NCBI RefSeq assembly: GCF_029867415.1
Contig: NW_026705001.1
Location: forward strand, 154,501 to 218,500
DNA: 64,000 nucleotides
Source: Vicia villosa
Lineage: Eukaryota; Streptophyta; Magnoliopsida; Fabales; Fabaceae
Reading direction: 5' to 3'
Shown: positions 20,980 through 32,999 of the stretch, piece after piece
How the letters are laid out: each line of letters begins with the position of its first letter
Numbering within the stretch: position 1 is the first letter of the stretch
The notes under the pieces: model-generated
The model's database searches: none
Seen by the model: only the letters and a program-made list of their open reading frames with translations
Told to the model about the DNA's origin: nothing
Made by a program: the position numbers and the translations under genes

Positions 20980-23789
20980 ATGGAAAAAGATCTAAACCAA
21001 AAGCTACTGAGAAAACCAGAACAAGAAAATGAAGAAGAGACACTTGGTAAAAGGGTATGGAATGAAACAAAGCTTATGTGGATAGTTGCAGCACCAGCCA
21101 TATTCACAAGATTCTCAACTTTTGGTATCCAAGTTATTAGTCAAGCTTTTGTTGGCCATATTGGTTCCAAAGAACTCGCTGCTTTTGCTCTTGTTTTCAC
21201 TGTCCTCATTAGGTTTGCCAATGGTATTCTGGTTAGTACTTTTCTCTGAATAATAACATAGTACTATGTTTATGTTTATGTTACTATTGGTTTCTCAAAA
21301 AGTTGTTATTTTTAAGGAACTTGTTCTGTGTTTTTCTGTTTTTTCAAATAAAAATTTGATTTTTTTTTAATACCCTTTTTGGTATGTTAGAATAGATTTT
21401 TTTTAGTGTTTGAGTGGTGGTGATTCTAGAGATTAATAAAATGGGGTTTTAGTTACTTTGTGAGAGAACCCTTTATTTCAAAGATTATAGTGAGAATGAA
21501 GTAAAGGTGGGACCTTTGCATTTTTTCAATCACAACATTCAAAGTTTTGTTACTTTGTTGGTTTCTAAATAACTTTCCTTTGTGTATTTTTGGTTGATCT
21601 ATGCATTGCTAAACGTGCTGGTGTTGTATTTGATGTTTGTGTTAGTATTTCATAGATCATATTAACCAAGGTTCTTAAAAAACACGGTTCGTTATCATGA
21701 AAACGGCCGTGACAAAACGATATCAGAAGGTGCTACGATACCATGATACAGTTATTCACTGTTTTTATGAGGAAAAAAATTGCGGTTAACTCACACTGCA
21801 ACGACTGCAATCAGTATCACAACACATGACTGTTATTTAAAACTTTGATACTAACACAAGTAAATTGTTTGTAAAATGAATTTTGTAGTCGGGAATGGCG
21901 ACTGCGTTGGCGACCCTTTGTGGACAAGCCTATGGTGCAAAAGAATATGGAATGATGGGAGTGTATCTTCAAAGATCATGGCTAGTTTTATTCTTAACTG
22001 CACTCATTCTTCTTCCTGTGTTCTTCCTCACATCTCCAATTTTGATACTCTTAGGCCAAGATGAAAGCATAGCAGAAGTTGCAGGAACCATTTCTCTATG
22101 GTCAATTCCTGTTATGTTTGCTTTCATTGTCTCATTCACTTGTCAAACATTCCTTCAATCACAAAGCAAGAACACCATCATTGCATTCTTGGCAGCATTT
22201 TCGATCATCATTCACGCTTTCCTCTCTTGGCTTTTGACAATGAAATACAAATTCGGGATCGCTGGCGCAATGATTTCGACTGGTTTGGCTTACTGGATTC
22301 CCAACATTGGTCAGCTTATATTTGTTACATGTGGTTGGTGTCCTGAAACTTGGAAAGGTTTCTCTTTTTTAGCATTCCAAGACCTTTGGCCTGTTGTCAA
22401 ACTTTCCCTTTCAGCTGGTGCCATGTTGTGGTGAGTTCTTTAACAATCCGATTATCGATCAATTGATTTAAACTTCATTCGGTGTGTGTTTTGAATCACG
22501 GTGGCAGCGTAATATGGTTGAAGCTTCAATGTGTAACTTGAATCTGTTTATGTTATTATGCAGCCTTGAGCTCTGGTACAACACGATATTGGTTCTTTTG
22601 ACAGGAAACATGAAAAACGCAGAGGTTCAAATCGATGCACTATCTATATGGTAATGCATTGTAACGTTCATGTTATCAAATTATATGCGCTGTTTTTATA
22701 GTTTGCTTAAAATCAATTTGATTAATGACAGTCTCAACATCAATGGATGGGAAATGATGATATCGCTCGGTTTCATGGCTGCAGCAAGGTAATAGCATTG
22801 TTCCAATCCCTTATCTATCATTGATGCATCCATATTTATTCTTATGTTATATGATTGTTTATTTTATGGTGTAGCGTTCGAGTATCAAATGAGCTTGGTA
22901 AAGGAAGTGCAAAAGCCGCGAAATTCTCAATCGTCGTGACAGTGCTTACATCATTGGCCATCGGAACCTGTCTGTTTTTGTTTTTCTTATTCTTTAGGGA
23001 AAGACTTGCTTACATATTTACCTCAAACAAAGAGGTGGCTGCAGCGGTCGGAGACTTATCGCCTTTGTTATCGATCTCTATACTGCTAAACAGTGTTCAA
23101 CCAGTACTCTCAGGTACTATTTATTTACAACATTTCCTCTTCAATGCATTGAATCCTAATGTAAGAAATGATAAACAAAAAAGTGATTTGATTTGAACAG
23201 GAGTGGCTATTGGAGCAGGTTGGCAAAGCATTGTAGCATATGTGAACATAGGATGTTATTACATCATAGGAATTCCTGTTGGAATTGTACTTGGTAATGT
23301 CATCCATTGGCAAGTCAAGGTAGGCTTTGACAATCCCTCTTGTCTTCAAATTGCATTGCATTTATATGAATCACTAACACAGACACAGATACTGACACAG
23401 ACACACATACTAACACATCGGCTTGATAATGTAAATACATGAATCAGTGTGGTGTTGGATAATGTACACGTCTTCTGCATAAGTTATATGTTTATGCTTT
23501 CTAATTAATTGAAGAAACTTTTGTAGGGAATTTGGATGGGAATGTTGTTTGGAACATTGATTCAAACTATAGTGCTAGTTATAATCACCTATAAAACTAA
23601 CTGGGACGAGCAGGTATTTTACTTGTTTAATCATAACAGACAGTGTAGAGTAATTAAACTCTTATAGATATACACTTAACATGATTAATACATTGATTAC
23701 AGGTGATTGTAGCTCGGAACCGTGTAAGCCGGTGGTCCAAGGTAAAGAGTACTGATCAAGAACAAGAACGAAAATTAATTGGAAAATAG
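20980..23789 (+). CDS. MATE/DTX efflux transporter, copy 2 (8 exons)
   Basis: Exons: 20980-21231, 21889-22430, 22564-22650, 22732-22788, 22875-23113, 23201-23319, 23527-23613, 23703-23789; GT-AG introns with the same phases as MATE-1; 489 aa. The start MEKDLNQKLLRKPEQENEEE gives a charged cytosolic tail. Family signatures: FSTFGIQVISQAFVGHIG, LATLCGQAYGAKEYGM, YLQRSW, INGWEMMISLGF, SVRVSNELGKG, VAIGAGWQSIVAYVNIG. It is presumably a membrane exporter of small organic compounds; substrate unknown. Exon 2 begins with Ser (SGMATALATL) where both paralogues have Leu. Exon 2 is one codon longer than in MATE-1 and matches MATE-3 in length, so MATE-2 and MATE-3 look like the younger pair. Intron 1 (657 bp) includes a MITE-like insert, and intron 6 (207 bp) a CACAGA-rich low-complexity patch. 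Confidence 0.96.
21669..21847. mobile_element. MITE-like insert in MATE-2 intron 1
   Basis: Shares with 40375-40540 and 41703-41894 the order AAAACGGCCGTGACAAAACG, then GGTGCTACGATA-like, ATTCAC, TAACTCACACTGCAACGAC and a TTTAAAAC end. The three intronic copies show a dispersed element family. Ends are approximate and no target duplication was established. Confidence 0.6.
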
Positions 23790-26700
23790 AATCATTTGTG
23801 TCTTGTGCTGTGTTATGCAGCCAAGATGTTGATAGTTAGATAGCAATTGCATGTCTTAATTAAAATTTGGTGAAAATTTAATTTCAAAGTGTTATGGTTT
23901 TGAGTTCCTTTCTTGTCACATCCTAATCCCAAAGCCTTGTCATGATTCATGGTATTTTAACAAAACTCGCAATTCTTATTAAGCAGATTATGAAATTAGA
24001 TGCTTTATCTATAAAGTCGATGAGAGCCACAAATTATGATTTATGAATTTATGAAAAATAATAAAATGTTCCTCAACGACACATGCCGCCTCAACATTCT
24101 TGTCAAAAGGATTTTTTATATAAGGACTTATAGTCGAACTAGGCTTTGGTATCAAAGTTGGGTCATTAAAGAGATATGAAGATCATCTCATTAAATTTTC
24201 AACACTAACTTTAAATGAATTGGACACCATATATTTTAACCAAAATCTTAAGACCATGAGTTTATGGGTCTTTTCACTTGCACCATATTTAACATCGGTT
24301 TTTCTATCATGCGCCATACTCTTACTCATAGTTGATATACTATCGTAAATAATTTAGAAAAACTTTTATCTCCATTATTAAATTTGTGTGTAATGATATG
24401 TTATATGTTCCACTGAGCACACCCTTTTCATCCTTTTGTTTAGTCCTTTTCCTTTTTGTCAACAAAGAAAAAAGAAGAAAATATTGGCATATCAACATTG
24501 AACATTTCGTGTATAATGAATGATATGTTACTTGTTTGGTCTATTTGGAGTACACCCTTTCATTCATTCTTTTTTTGTCAACAAAGAAAGCTGATTTGTG
24601 TCATAACTTTAATAAAGACATATCACATTATGAAACTTTTTTTTTTTATTAAACTGAAAATAACATTAAAAAATAAAACAAACTAAATTATAAGGAGAAA
24701 TGGTACCAATGTTTATATTGAAATAACCAATATAACAATTATAACAGAGTGTTGATATTATATATTAAAAGATATCAAATCATATTTACTAATATATAAT
24801 AATATGATAATAAATAATACTATGTAACATCTTTCTTTAAAACGATTCATTATAATAAGTTTGTCAATTAAAAAGTGAAAAATATTTATTGAAAAAGGTC
24901 TTCGTAAACAAATTAACTATATGTAAAAAAAAGACAAATTGTAGATTAATTGTTCTATATTAAAGATGACAACAAACATCTTATCAAAAAAAAAAAAAGA
25001 TGACAACAAACAAAGTGATAATGAATCTCAATTTGATTGGTACATTCATGAATTAATGAGTGTGACTAATTTGAATGAGATCTTGTTATTATAATACGCG
25101 AAAATTAGTTTAGAAAAAATGACTATTAATTAAGTTAGTCAAATTAGTAGTGGTGGATGTGACCGTAAAATACTAATACAATATCCTCTTTGGAATTATT
25201 GATTTTTTTTTTCATTTAAAAAAAACAATAATAAGAGATGTTTAAAAAAAAAAAAAACAAGAACAAATGGTAAATTTAGGGAGTCATTAGCCCAATAAGG
25301 GTCTAAATAAGCATGTACCTCCAATCTCCAATGAGAGGGAAATAAAAAGGTTTGGAAAATGGATTACCGGAAGATAATGAAGAATGCGAAGAACATATGT
25401 CCATTGTATTAGGGGTGTAATGAATTTGGTTTGAATCAGTTTTTGATTAAAACAAATGTTTGAATCGATGATATCTTCACCGATTTAGTTTGATTTGATT
25501 TTTAATGTTCTTAAAAAATGGAATCAAACCAAACTAATCGATTTGATTTGATTTTGTTCAATTAAGTTGATCAATTTACAATGTTTTTTTTTCAAACATT
25601 ATATTCATTCGTGTATTCTCCACAAACATGTTTTCAATTATTATGTTTTCAAATAATACATTTTATATAGTAATATATTTCATGCTCTACTTTTCAAACA
25701 ACTTACAACTTATACTTAATCAATACAAAGTCGTGAAATAAATTTACTATCAAATATAAAAATTGGCCATTGATAGTAACTACAACAAACAAAATAAGTT
25801 CACCATCAAATATAAAAACTTACATTAGATAATGACTAATACAACCAAAATAAATTCACTATCATATCAATTGCAAATACAACAAACTCATTAGTTCATT
25901 ATCAAATAACAAAATACAACCAAGATAAAATTTCAATTCCTTTTCCATTTGAATCGCCAATTTTAGAATGACGAGAGTAAAATTTTTGTGTTGATTAATT
26001 ATTCAGATTTTTGTGTTGTTTTCATTGAAATTAACAAATGAAAAGTTACCTAAATTTTATGATAATAGGAAGAAAATTAGTGAGAGGAAGAAAGTAAAAT
26101 TATTTAAATATGAACATCTGAACTTTATGAAGTAAGACAATGAAAAAGATGATTGAATATTAAGAAAAGATATGTGTACCCTATTTTCTAACACTACACC
26201 GTATTTTTTAATTTAAATTTTTAATAATTATATACTTACTTTGGTTTCCGTGCCAAACTATTTTGCTTTGTGATGATCTACCGTGTATCATAAGGTGTAT
26301 GGAAATCTGCGGTAAAAATAGTAAGGTTGTTGAATATTAGAAGTGTTTTTTCAAAGAGAAATGTTATTTTGCCATTAATCCTAACACTTACACCGTATAC
26401 CACAGTAGTTTTATTTTTCAAAATTTTTAATTATTATTTTTTCATTTTGACACAAACAAATGAGATTGTAGTGTATTTGTTACAGTGTAAATTTTTAGTT
26501 TTAGATTTTTTGTATAAAATAACAATCTTCTTTTTCAATTAAAAATTTTTCTTATAGTTTTAGATTTTTCTTATAATTTTAAAAATAAATATATTATGGA
26601 AATAATCGAATTAAATAAATATTTATAAAATCACTTTTACAACATGTAACATGTAATCAATCTAATCCGTTTACTATTAAATATATTAAATCAACGGCTT

Positions 26701-28347
26701 TAAGATCAACTGAACCATTATAGATCAAAACTTTACTAATCCATGCTAAATGTAACCCTTTAAGTCACCTTAATAGAGTTGGGTTAACTACTCCCTCATA
26801 TCTCTTGGGGGTTGGGTACTTATCCTCATTGGAGAATATTTTTCTGAACAAAAAGATAGTGCCCTATCAAAATTGGACATTTTGTATGGTGACAGTGTGA
26901 CACATGCTATTGATCCACTGAACTAGATCATTTCTTCATTCATTTTTGTGGCTACTCATTCCTTCGTTCGAGGTCCTTTGCTTTTTCTTATCAAAGAAAG
27001 TTGGTTTGTGCCATAACTTTTTAATAAAGACAAATAATGAGACAATGAAATATAGAATATTTTTCCTTTATGGAATAAGTATAAAATGTCAAACTATTCA
27101 AAACGCATTCCATGCGACAAGCTTATACTATACTATCTCGTTGCTTTTGGACGAACTTAGTTCAAATTGTATAAATTAGTTTGAAATAGTTACTCTTTCC
27201 TTCGAGCTTTATTATGAGATTTTCAACATAATAAACATTATTAAAAATTTATTAAATGATAAAATTGTTAAAATATTATAGTACTATTATACATTTATTG
27301 ATATCATGATAGAGAAAAATACTTTATATTTTCTAATAATATTTTAAATATGTACTTTTGTAGAGAAATCATTAATAAATGTTGAATTTTGTAAATAATG
27401 TTATATTAAAAGTTTTAAATAAAAAATATGTTGGAGAATTTTCAAAATATTTAATTAATAAGTAGATATGATTAAATTCTTTTAATGGATTTCTATTATC
27501 ATGATTGGTTATTTTGGTGTCGTGGTTTTTATTGTTTTATGTCCTTAAAGGCTGTGAGTTCAAATCTTAGTTTTACCCATTTCTTAGAAATTATTTGTTA
27601 CATTAACAAAATAAATGTAAAAAATAAGAGCTAAAAGTTACACCTCCTCGATTCGAGCCGGTAACACGCTTTGAAATTTATTTTATGCAATTTTCGTCGT
27701 ACTGTTTTCATATACAACTTTCATCATATCGTTTTCATCTTCTTCTCGTTCATATACAACTTTCGATTTTGATTGTTTGATATTGATCTATACTTTATTT
27801 ATAATTAATATTAAAATATGCAACTTTAAAGAAGATGATAACAACTTTCAATGATAGTGAAATACACAATTAATTCATATAATTTTTTAGAATTTATGCG
27901 ATTTCGATTAACAATTTTTGTAATTTATTTGTGCCTGCAACTTCAATGGAGAAATGAACATTCATGCTTCCTTATTCATAAAGATGGTGAAAGGTACATA
28001 ATTATTTATGTTAAATTTAACATGTGGAATTAAATTTGTATATGCATGAACTATTCAAGTATTTGAGTTTGAATTATTATGAATATATTTGGTTTATGGC
28101 ATAAACTTGAATATAAATTACATGTAACATATTATTGTTTGGTGTAAGTAATCTATTTTTAATGCATTATTTCTAGATGAAAAGATTTTGTAAAAATTAA
28201 AAGAAAAATCATGAATTTGATTTTATGATGCATATATTTACTGTTCATCATAATATGCATTGTTAATTGGTTACAAATTTGCGACCAGTAATTTAAAAGA
28301 AACATGTCTTCCCCAAACAATATGAGTTTCTCTATTAAAAAAAGATA
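23790..28347. other. AT-rich spacer downstream of MATE-2
   Basis: No gene recognised. A block near 24550-24640 (TCAACAAAGAAAGCTGATTTG, then GTGTCATAACTTTAATAAAG) recurs near 26985-27030, so a dispersed repeat is present. Near 25410 the sequence TAGGGGTGTAATGAATTTGG resembles a hAT MITE end. Around 26180-26480 there are TACACCGTA-type words typical of another MITE. None can be bounded. Confidence 0.45.
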
Positions 28348-28443
28348 GGGTCTTGTAATGAGTGCCATCAGGGCACTCTTTAAGCATACTAAATAAAGAA
28401 AATAACTTAAAAATTGCCCTAAGGGTACTGATTAGCATTTCCC
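28348..28443. mobile_element. MULE-type MITE with 9-bp duplication (3 of 4)
   Basis: Begins GGGTCTTGTAATGAGTGCC, ends GTACTGATTAGCATTTCCC; flanks AAAAAGATA (28339-28347) and ATAAAGATA (28444-28452) match at 8 of 9. A 96-bp short form of the family at 18400. Confidence 0.82.
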
Positions 28444-28452
28444 ATAAAGATA

Positions 28453-29869
28453 TTGTGCAAACAAAAAAATATACGAAATTAATATATTTCAAGAGCCAAA
28501 AATATATCTAAGTCATTCTTTTATTTTTCTAGTGTACGAGAATAAATGAGAGAACTTTATTATGTAAAATATCGTCGATCCATATGCTTAATGTGAATGT
28601 ACGATTCATGTTAAGGTTTCCAAAGTATTCTGAAGGGGATTTGCCGGATAATTTATTTTCATCGTACCATTTTCATCTTCTTTTTGTTTATTTTTTTACA
28701 GTAGACCCCAAACACAAGTTCTAACAAAATATTTAAAAATCTTATATTTAGTGATAGAGTAGACTACCATGAAATGACAAATATATATTTTAATTTAATT
28801 AAAAAATTTGAGTTTAAAGTTCGAATTCAACTGAGAATGTCTGAGTGAGAAAAATTTTAAAATTAGAAATATTATATTATATTGAAGTATTCCTTAACTC
28901 TAAAAACTCTCGAGAAGATGTTTTAATATTTATTATAATTTTTCTTCTGCTCAAAAGATTAATATATATGTTTTTAAATAAAAAAAAACCATGTTTTTCA
29001 ACTAAAATATTAAAATAACCATGTTTTTCTACTATTTTCCAAAATATCCATGTTTCAAACAATTTTTTTATGCGTGAAGCTTAAGCCACGCAAATTGTCT
29101 CCAATTATGTTTTGGAGTTCAAAAATGTGTCAATTCATCTAGCGCCTACACTTTGAATTTTTTAAAAAAAATTTTGTATTTTAACTAAAACAATTAGTTT
29201 AGTAAACAAATGGATTAAATGCTAATATTAATTAATTTAAACCGTATTATATATGAGGAGATTTTTTTACACTACTGACAACGATCAGCTAGATCATAGA
29301 AGTACCTTTTCTCGTACATGTCTCTATTCACATGAGGTGTTTGATACGAGGTCCCTAAAGCATCACCATCATCTCTAAAAAAAAATTGTAATTCTTTGTA
29401 GTCTTGTGTCTACATTAACAGGTTGTCGTAATTGAGTTTGTTTCACATGTTGTTGTAGTTTGGTTGTCTTGTTTGAGTTAATAGGATTATTGGAGGGTGG
29501 CATGGTCGATTGAATGACGACATTAGTGTGAATGCTTGGTACAAATAACTTCCACAATATTTTGTGGCACTTGAGACATATGCAACTGGAACTATTGCAA
29601 TTATGGAGACACTGTCGGCATATATGCAGGACATGTTAATGGAAAAAAAATATTTCATCGTCTCTTTTAGATGTTTCAAGCATGCATCAAAGGTTTTGTG
29701 TTCTACAAATCTTTTATTCAAATTGATGAAATATGGTTGTATGAGAAATACAAGGGAACATTACTGATGGCAGTCGTGCGATTTTGGATCGAACTCTAGT
29801 ATCTCGACGGGGATAACTTCTTTGTTCGACAGAGTTTAAGCATGTTGTCGAAGTCTCTTCACATGTTGA
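28453..29869. other. Spacer without recognised genes
   Basis: AT-rich. Open frames on both strands between 29380 and 29910 overlap each other and resemble no family I know. The word ACCATGTTTTTC recurs at about 28988, 29019 and (as CCATGTTTC) 29048. The right end may belong to the retroelement that follows. Confidence 0.4.
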
Positions 29870-30235
29870 TGTTGTAGTTATGGATGTTGTAGTCAAAATG
29901 AGTTCTAGCATGCAGAAGTCAATAATTCTAAGTTTGTTAGCATGTCGAATTAAGCATGTTTGTTTAGCCCAATTATTTAAGTTAATTTGTAGCCTAAGTT
30001 AGATTAGTAGTCTATAAATAGACTACTTTTCTCAGGTTGTTGAGAGAGGTATATTCACTTGAAATCTTTGAACCCTTATTGAGTAAGTGAATAGTAAAAC
30101 AGTTATAAACAATTATGATTTTCTTCTCTTCTTCTCTTTATTTAGTGAAAATCTAATAGAATTTCTTGTGTTTGTTCAAGAAACTCAATTTTTCTTATAG
30201 TTTTAGTTTGTTCTTGACGCTACTCCGTTACAACA
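29870..30235 (+). mobile_element. Probable copia 5' LTR (end part)
   Basis: Upstream of the gag remnant. A TATA box CTATAAATAG lies near 30012-30021, and the block ends CGTTACAACA just before AACTGGTGCGGTGAGCG, which sits where a primer-binding site should be. The left boundary could not be fixed and no 3' LTR was found. Confidence 0.5.
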
Positions 30236-30263
30236 AACTGGTGCGGTGAGCGTGGATAAAAAG

Positions 30264-30952
30264 ATGTCAAATTCACCGGTGTGAATGATTTTGGTTTGTG
30301 GCACTTTAAGATGCAAGCCCTACTGGTTTAGTAGGGTTTACTAGAAGCGTTGAAGGAAGCCGCAACCATGGATGTTGCGTGAACGAGGAAGGATAAAATG
30401 ACAATGGTAGAGAAAACGTACAATGTCATCATATTGGGCCTTGGTGATAAGGTTCTCTGAAAGTTTTCAAAGGAGAATACGACGACGGGTGTATGGGAAA
30501 AACTCGAAAGTTTGTACATGACCTAATCGTTGCTCAATCGCCTCTACCTGAAGCAAGCTTTGTATTCATTTAAGATGAGTGAATACAAATTCTTGGCTGA
30601 GCAGTTGGATATGTTCAACAAACTGATTCTTGATCTTAAAAATATCGATGTTAAGATTGATGATGAAGATCAAACGTTGTTCTTGTTGTGTACTTTACCA
30701 TGTTCTCATGCTTACTTCAAAGAAACTGTTTTGTATGGAAGAAATTCTTTGATCTTTGAAGAAGTTCAATCCTCCTTGTACTCAAAGGACTTGAACGAGA
30801 AGAATGAGCATAAACCATCATCTGTTGGTGAAGGTTTGTCTATTGGTAGAATATATTCTCTAAGTGATTCTCAATGTTTAAACCTCTTTTCTGATCCCAA
30901 TGCAGCTCCTTTAATTAGCTCATTCATTATTAGGGTTGTCCTCAAACCTTAG
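30264..30952 (+). pseudogene. Copia gag remnant
   Basis: The frame encodes a copia gag (UBN2-type) sequence: FTGVNDFGLWHFKMQALLV, TYNVIILGLGDKVL, GVWEKLESLYMT, LNRLYLKQALYSFKMSE, then a long open stretch from 30530 to 30952. At least six in-frame stops lie in the first 270 bases, most where a Gln or Arg codon is expected, which fits C-to-T decay. An ATG at 30264 is in a different frame from the conserved part. The similarity fades after about 30850; no pol follows. Confidence 0.8.
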
Positions 30953-31400
30953 ATCACATGTCTTTTGATTATCCGTGGATGTGGCCTAAGGAATAAAGCA
31001 TTTTCCCTTTCTTATCCCATATTACATGTATTATGTGTGTACACATTGCATGCAGGAGACAACATATCTCACACCAGGTCTATTGTGTAGGACGATTCCT
31101 TCACAACCTTAATTTCAGGTTTTCGGAGTGTGTTTTCTAGCGTTTAACCCTTATCCTTATAGCTCCTCCAAGTCAGCGCTAATTTTCCTTCTCAAAGACC
31201 TGCCATCTCATTTCTAGCAATGATGTTGAGAAATCATACCATCATCTTCTAACTCAAGGTCTATTAGGCGGTGTTAATGAGTTTCTGGGCGTATCATAAC
31301 TCGTCACCAAAGCTACTTATGCACAGACACAAAACACTTAAAATAATAAAAGATAACACCTAATGTGCTATATCTTAATTTAGCTAAAGTAAAACAAAAC
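30953..31400. other. Non-coding remainder downstream of copia gag
   Basis: No family resemblance seen in any frame. It is probably rearranged retroelement sequence or older spacer. Confidence 0.35.
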
Positions 31401-31615
31401 TTTTTTTTTTGATAAGTAATAGAATTGTATTGAAAAGCACAAAAAGTGCTATGAGCAATACAGTGGTAAAGACCAGAAGTTTGAGTACAGAAAATTAAAT
31501 CTATCTGACCCGATACACATAGTCGACGAGATTAACAATTCAATCCTCTCTAGCTACATCAATCCTACCATGCCCACCATCATCATTTCGAGGAACTTTA
31601 GTACGCCTTAATTAG
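31401..31615 (-). mobile_element. Probable 5'-truncated LINE 3' end
   Basis: On the - strand it ends CAATACAATTCTATTACTTATC followed by about 11 A residues, like the tail of plant L1-type LINEs. AAACAAAAC flanks both sides (31392-31400 and 31616-31624), compatible with a short target duplication. The piece is too short to show a protein domain. Confidence 0.45.
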
Positions 31616-31649
31616 AAACAAAACACATGGAAGCCTCTCAAAGATCTTC

Positions 31650-31753
31650 ATCCATGCAATCTTTAATCGTATCTAAATATGGATTCCTAGTCTCTAAATT
31701 CATCCATGCAATCTTTAACCATATCTAAATATGGATTCCTAGTCTCTAAATCT
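31650..31753. repeat. 52-bp tandem duplication
   Basis: Two adjacent units with CATCCATGCAATCTTTAA and AAATATGGATTCCTAGTCTC differ at a few bases. Non-coding. Confidence 0.88.
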
Positions 31754-32080
31754 ATTGAACTATTATGCCCTCATTGTTCTTCAGTGTAAACTGTTCAATT
31801 TAAATAATCTTTCATAAGTTCATATTCATACAACTGTTTCTCCACCCAAAATACTTGTTCTCTAACATAACTATTGCATTTAGAACATGGAAAAAAATAA
31901 CTGTCCCAATACATAGCAACTCTTGGGTGTCTTTTAGAAACTCAATCAATTTATTAACTCCATTCTTAAATTCTTCATTGACCATTATATTTCTTTTTCC
32001 ACCTCATCCAACTTCGATCGGATCTCATGATTATCAGGGACAATATGTGAGATAAAGTCAACACAATATTTTACAAATTA
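31754..32080. other. Spacer without recognised genes
   Basis: Nothing identifiable; an open frame at 31855-32055 has no family resemblance. Confidence 0.4.
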
Positions 32081-32354
32081 CTCCCTCCGAGTTCATTTAT
32101 AATTGTCACTTTTTAAGTTTTTTTACATACCAAGACAACCAATGATTATTGTTACTTTTTAAGTAATGATTATTATTTTTCCAATAATACCCTTAATTTT
32201 TTAATATTTTATTTAACTTTTTCTCTCTCTATCATAATGATTAGGGGTAATTTTGACAAAACAACAAAAATACATTCTTGAACTTTGAAATGTGACACTT
32301 AAAAAGAAACAATTTTTTTTCACAAAAGTGACAATTATAAAGGAACGGAGGGAG
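32081..32354. mobile_element. Stowaway-like MITE (CTCCCTCCGAGTTC ends)
   Basis: Begins CTCCCTCCGAGTTCATTTAT with AATTGTCAC next, ends GTGACAATTATAAAGGAACG then GAGGGAG, flanked by TA on both sides (32079-32080, 32355-32356). Confidence 0.9.
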
Positions 32355-32999
32355 TATAAAAACTAACTGCTAGTTGACCCTCTAACTAACACAACTGTCA
32401 CACTGCAATTAAACCAAACTATAAACTAATTTTAACGGCTATAACATTCTACTAACCAAACAGGAGAGACACAAAGTTAATTTCCATATTCATTTCTTTT
32501 TACACTTTGAATGTTGGGGCAGTGTTTGTGCTTTGCCTAAGAGAAACACCCACATTAAAACATTATTAAACATTTATAGGCAATCGGAACATAGTTTGTA
32601 TAAAATTGGTACAAGAAATATTTAAAAATTATTACAATAATCATGAGCTTTTAAACAATAGTTTCTCATACAAATTGAAATTTGCTGTTGAATTTCAAAT
32701 ACTATAAGTTAAAACATTTATAGCCTTATAAGCATTGTTTTGTAAGTGAAAAAAAACAATATAAAATGTAATACTAAAATAGGCTTTTAGTTTGCTCTCT
32801 ATCTCTCGCATGCGCATGACAAGCACAACACATGACAACTAATTTATTAATGAAGTTTAAATCTTTTATTTATTATTTTAATTTTTTTTTTTGTGTTGGT
32901 GGGCCTTAAGTCCACTATCCTTCTCTTTACTCTTTATCCCCGTGTTGTAATGCACCTCCTCCCTTTTATTTTTGTCTTAAATTATTATTTGTTTGTTTA
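32355..32999. other. Spacer without recognised genes
   Basis: AT-rich, no coding signal. Confidence 0.4.

Noticed and set aside
29443..29911. Overlapping open frames on both strands upstream of the copia LTR
   Set aside because: No family resemblance, mutually overlapping and short.
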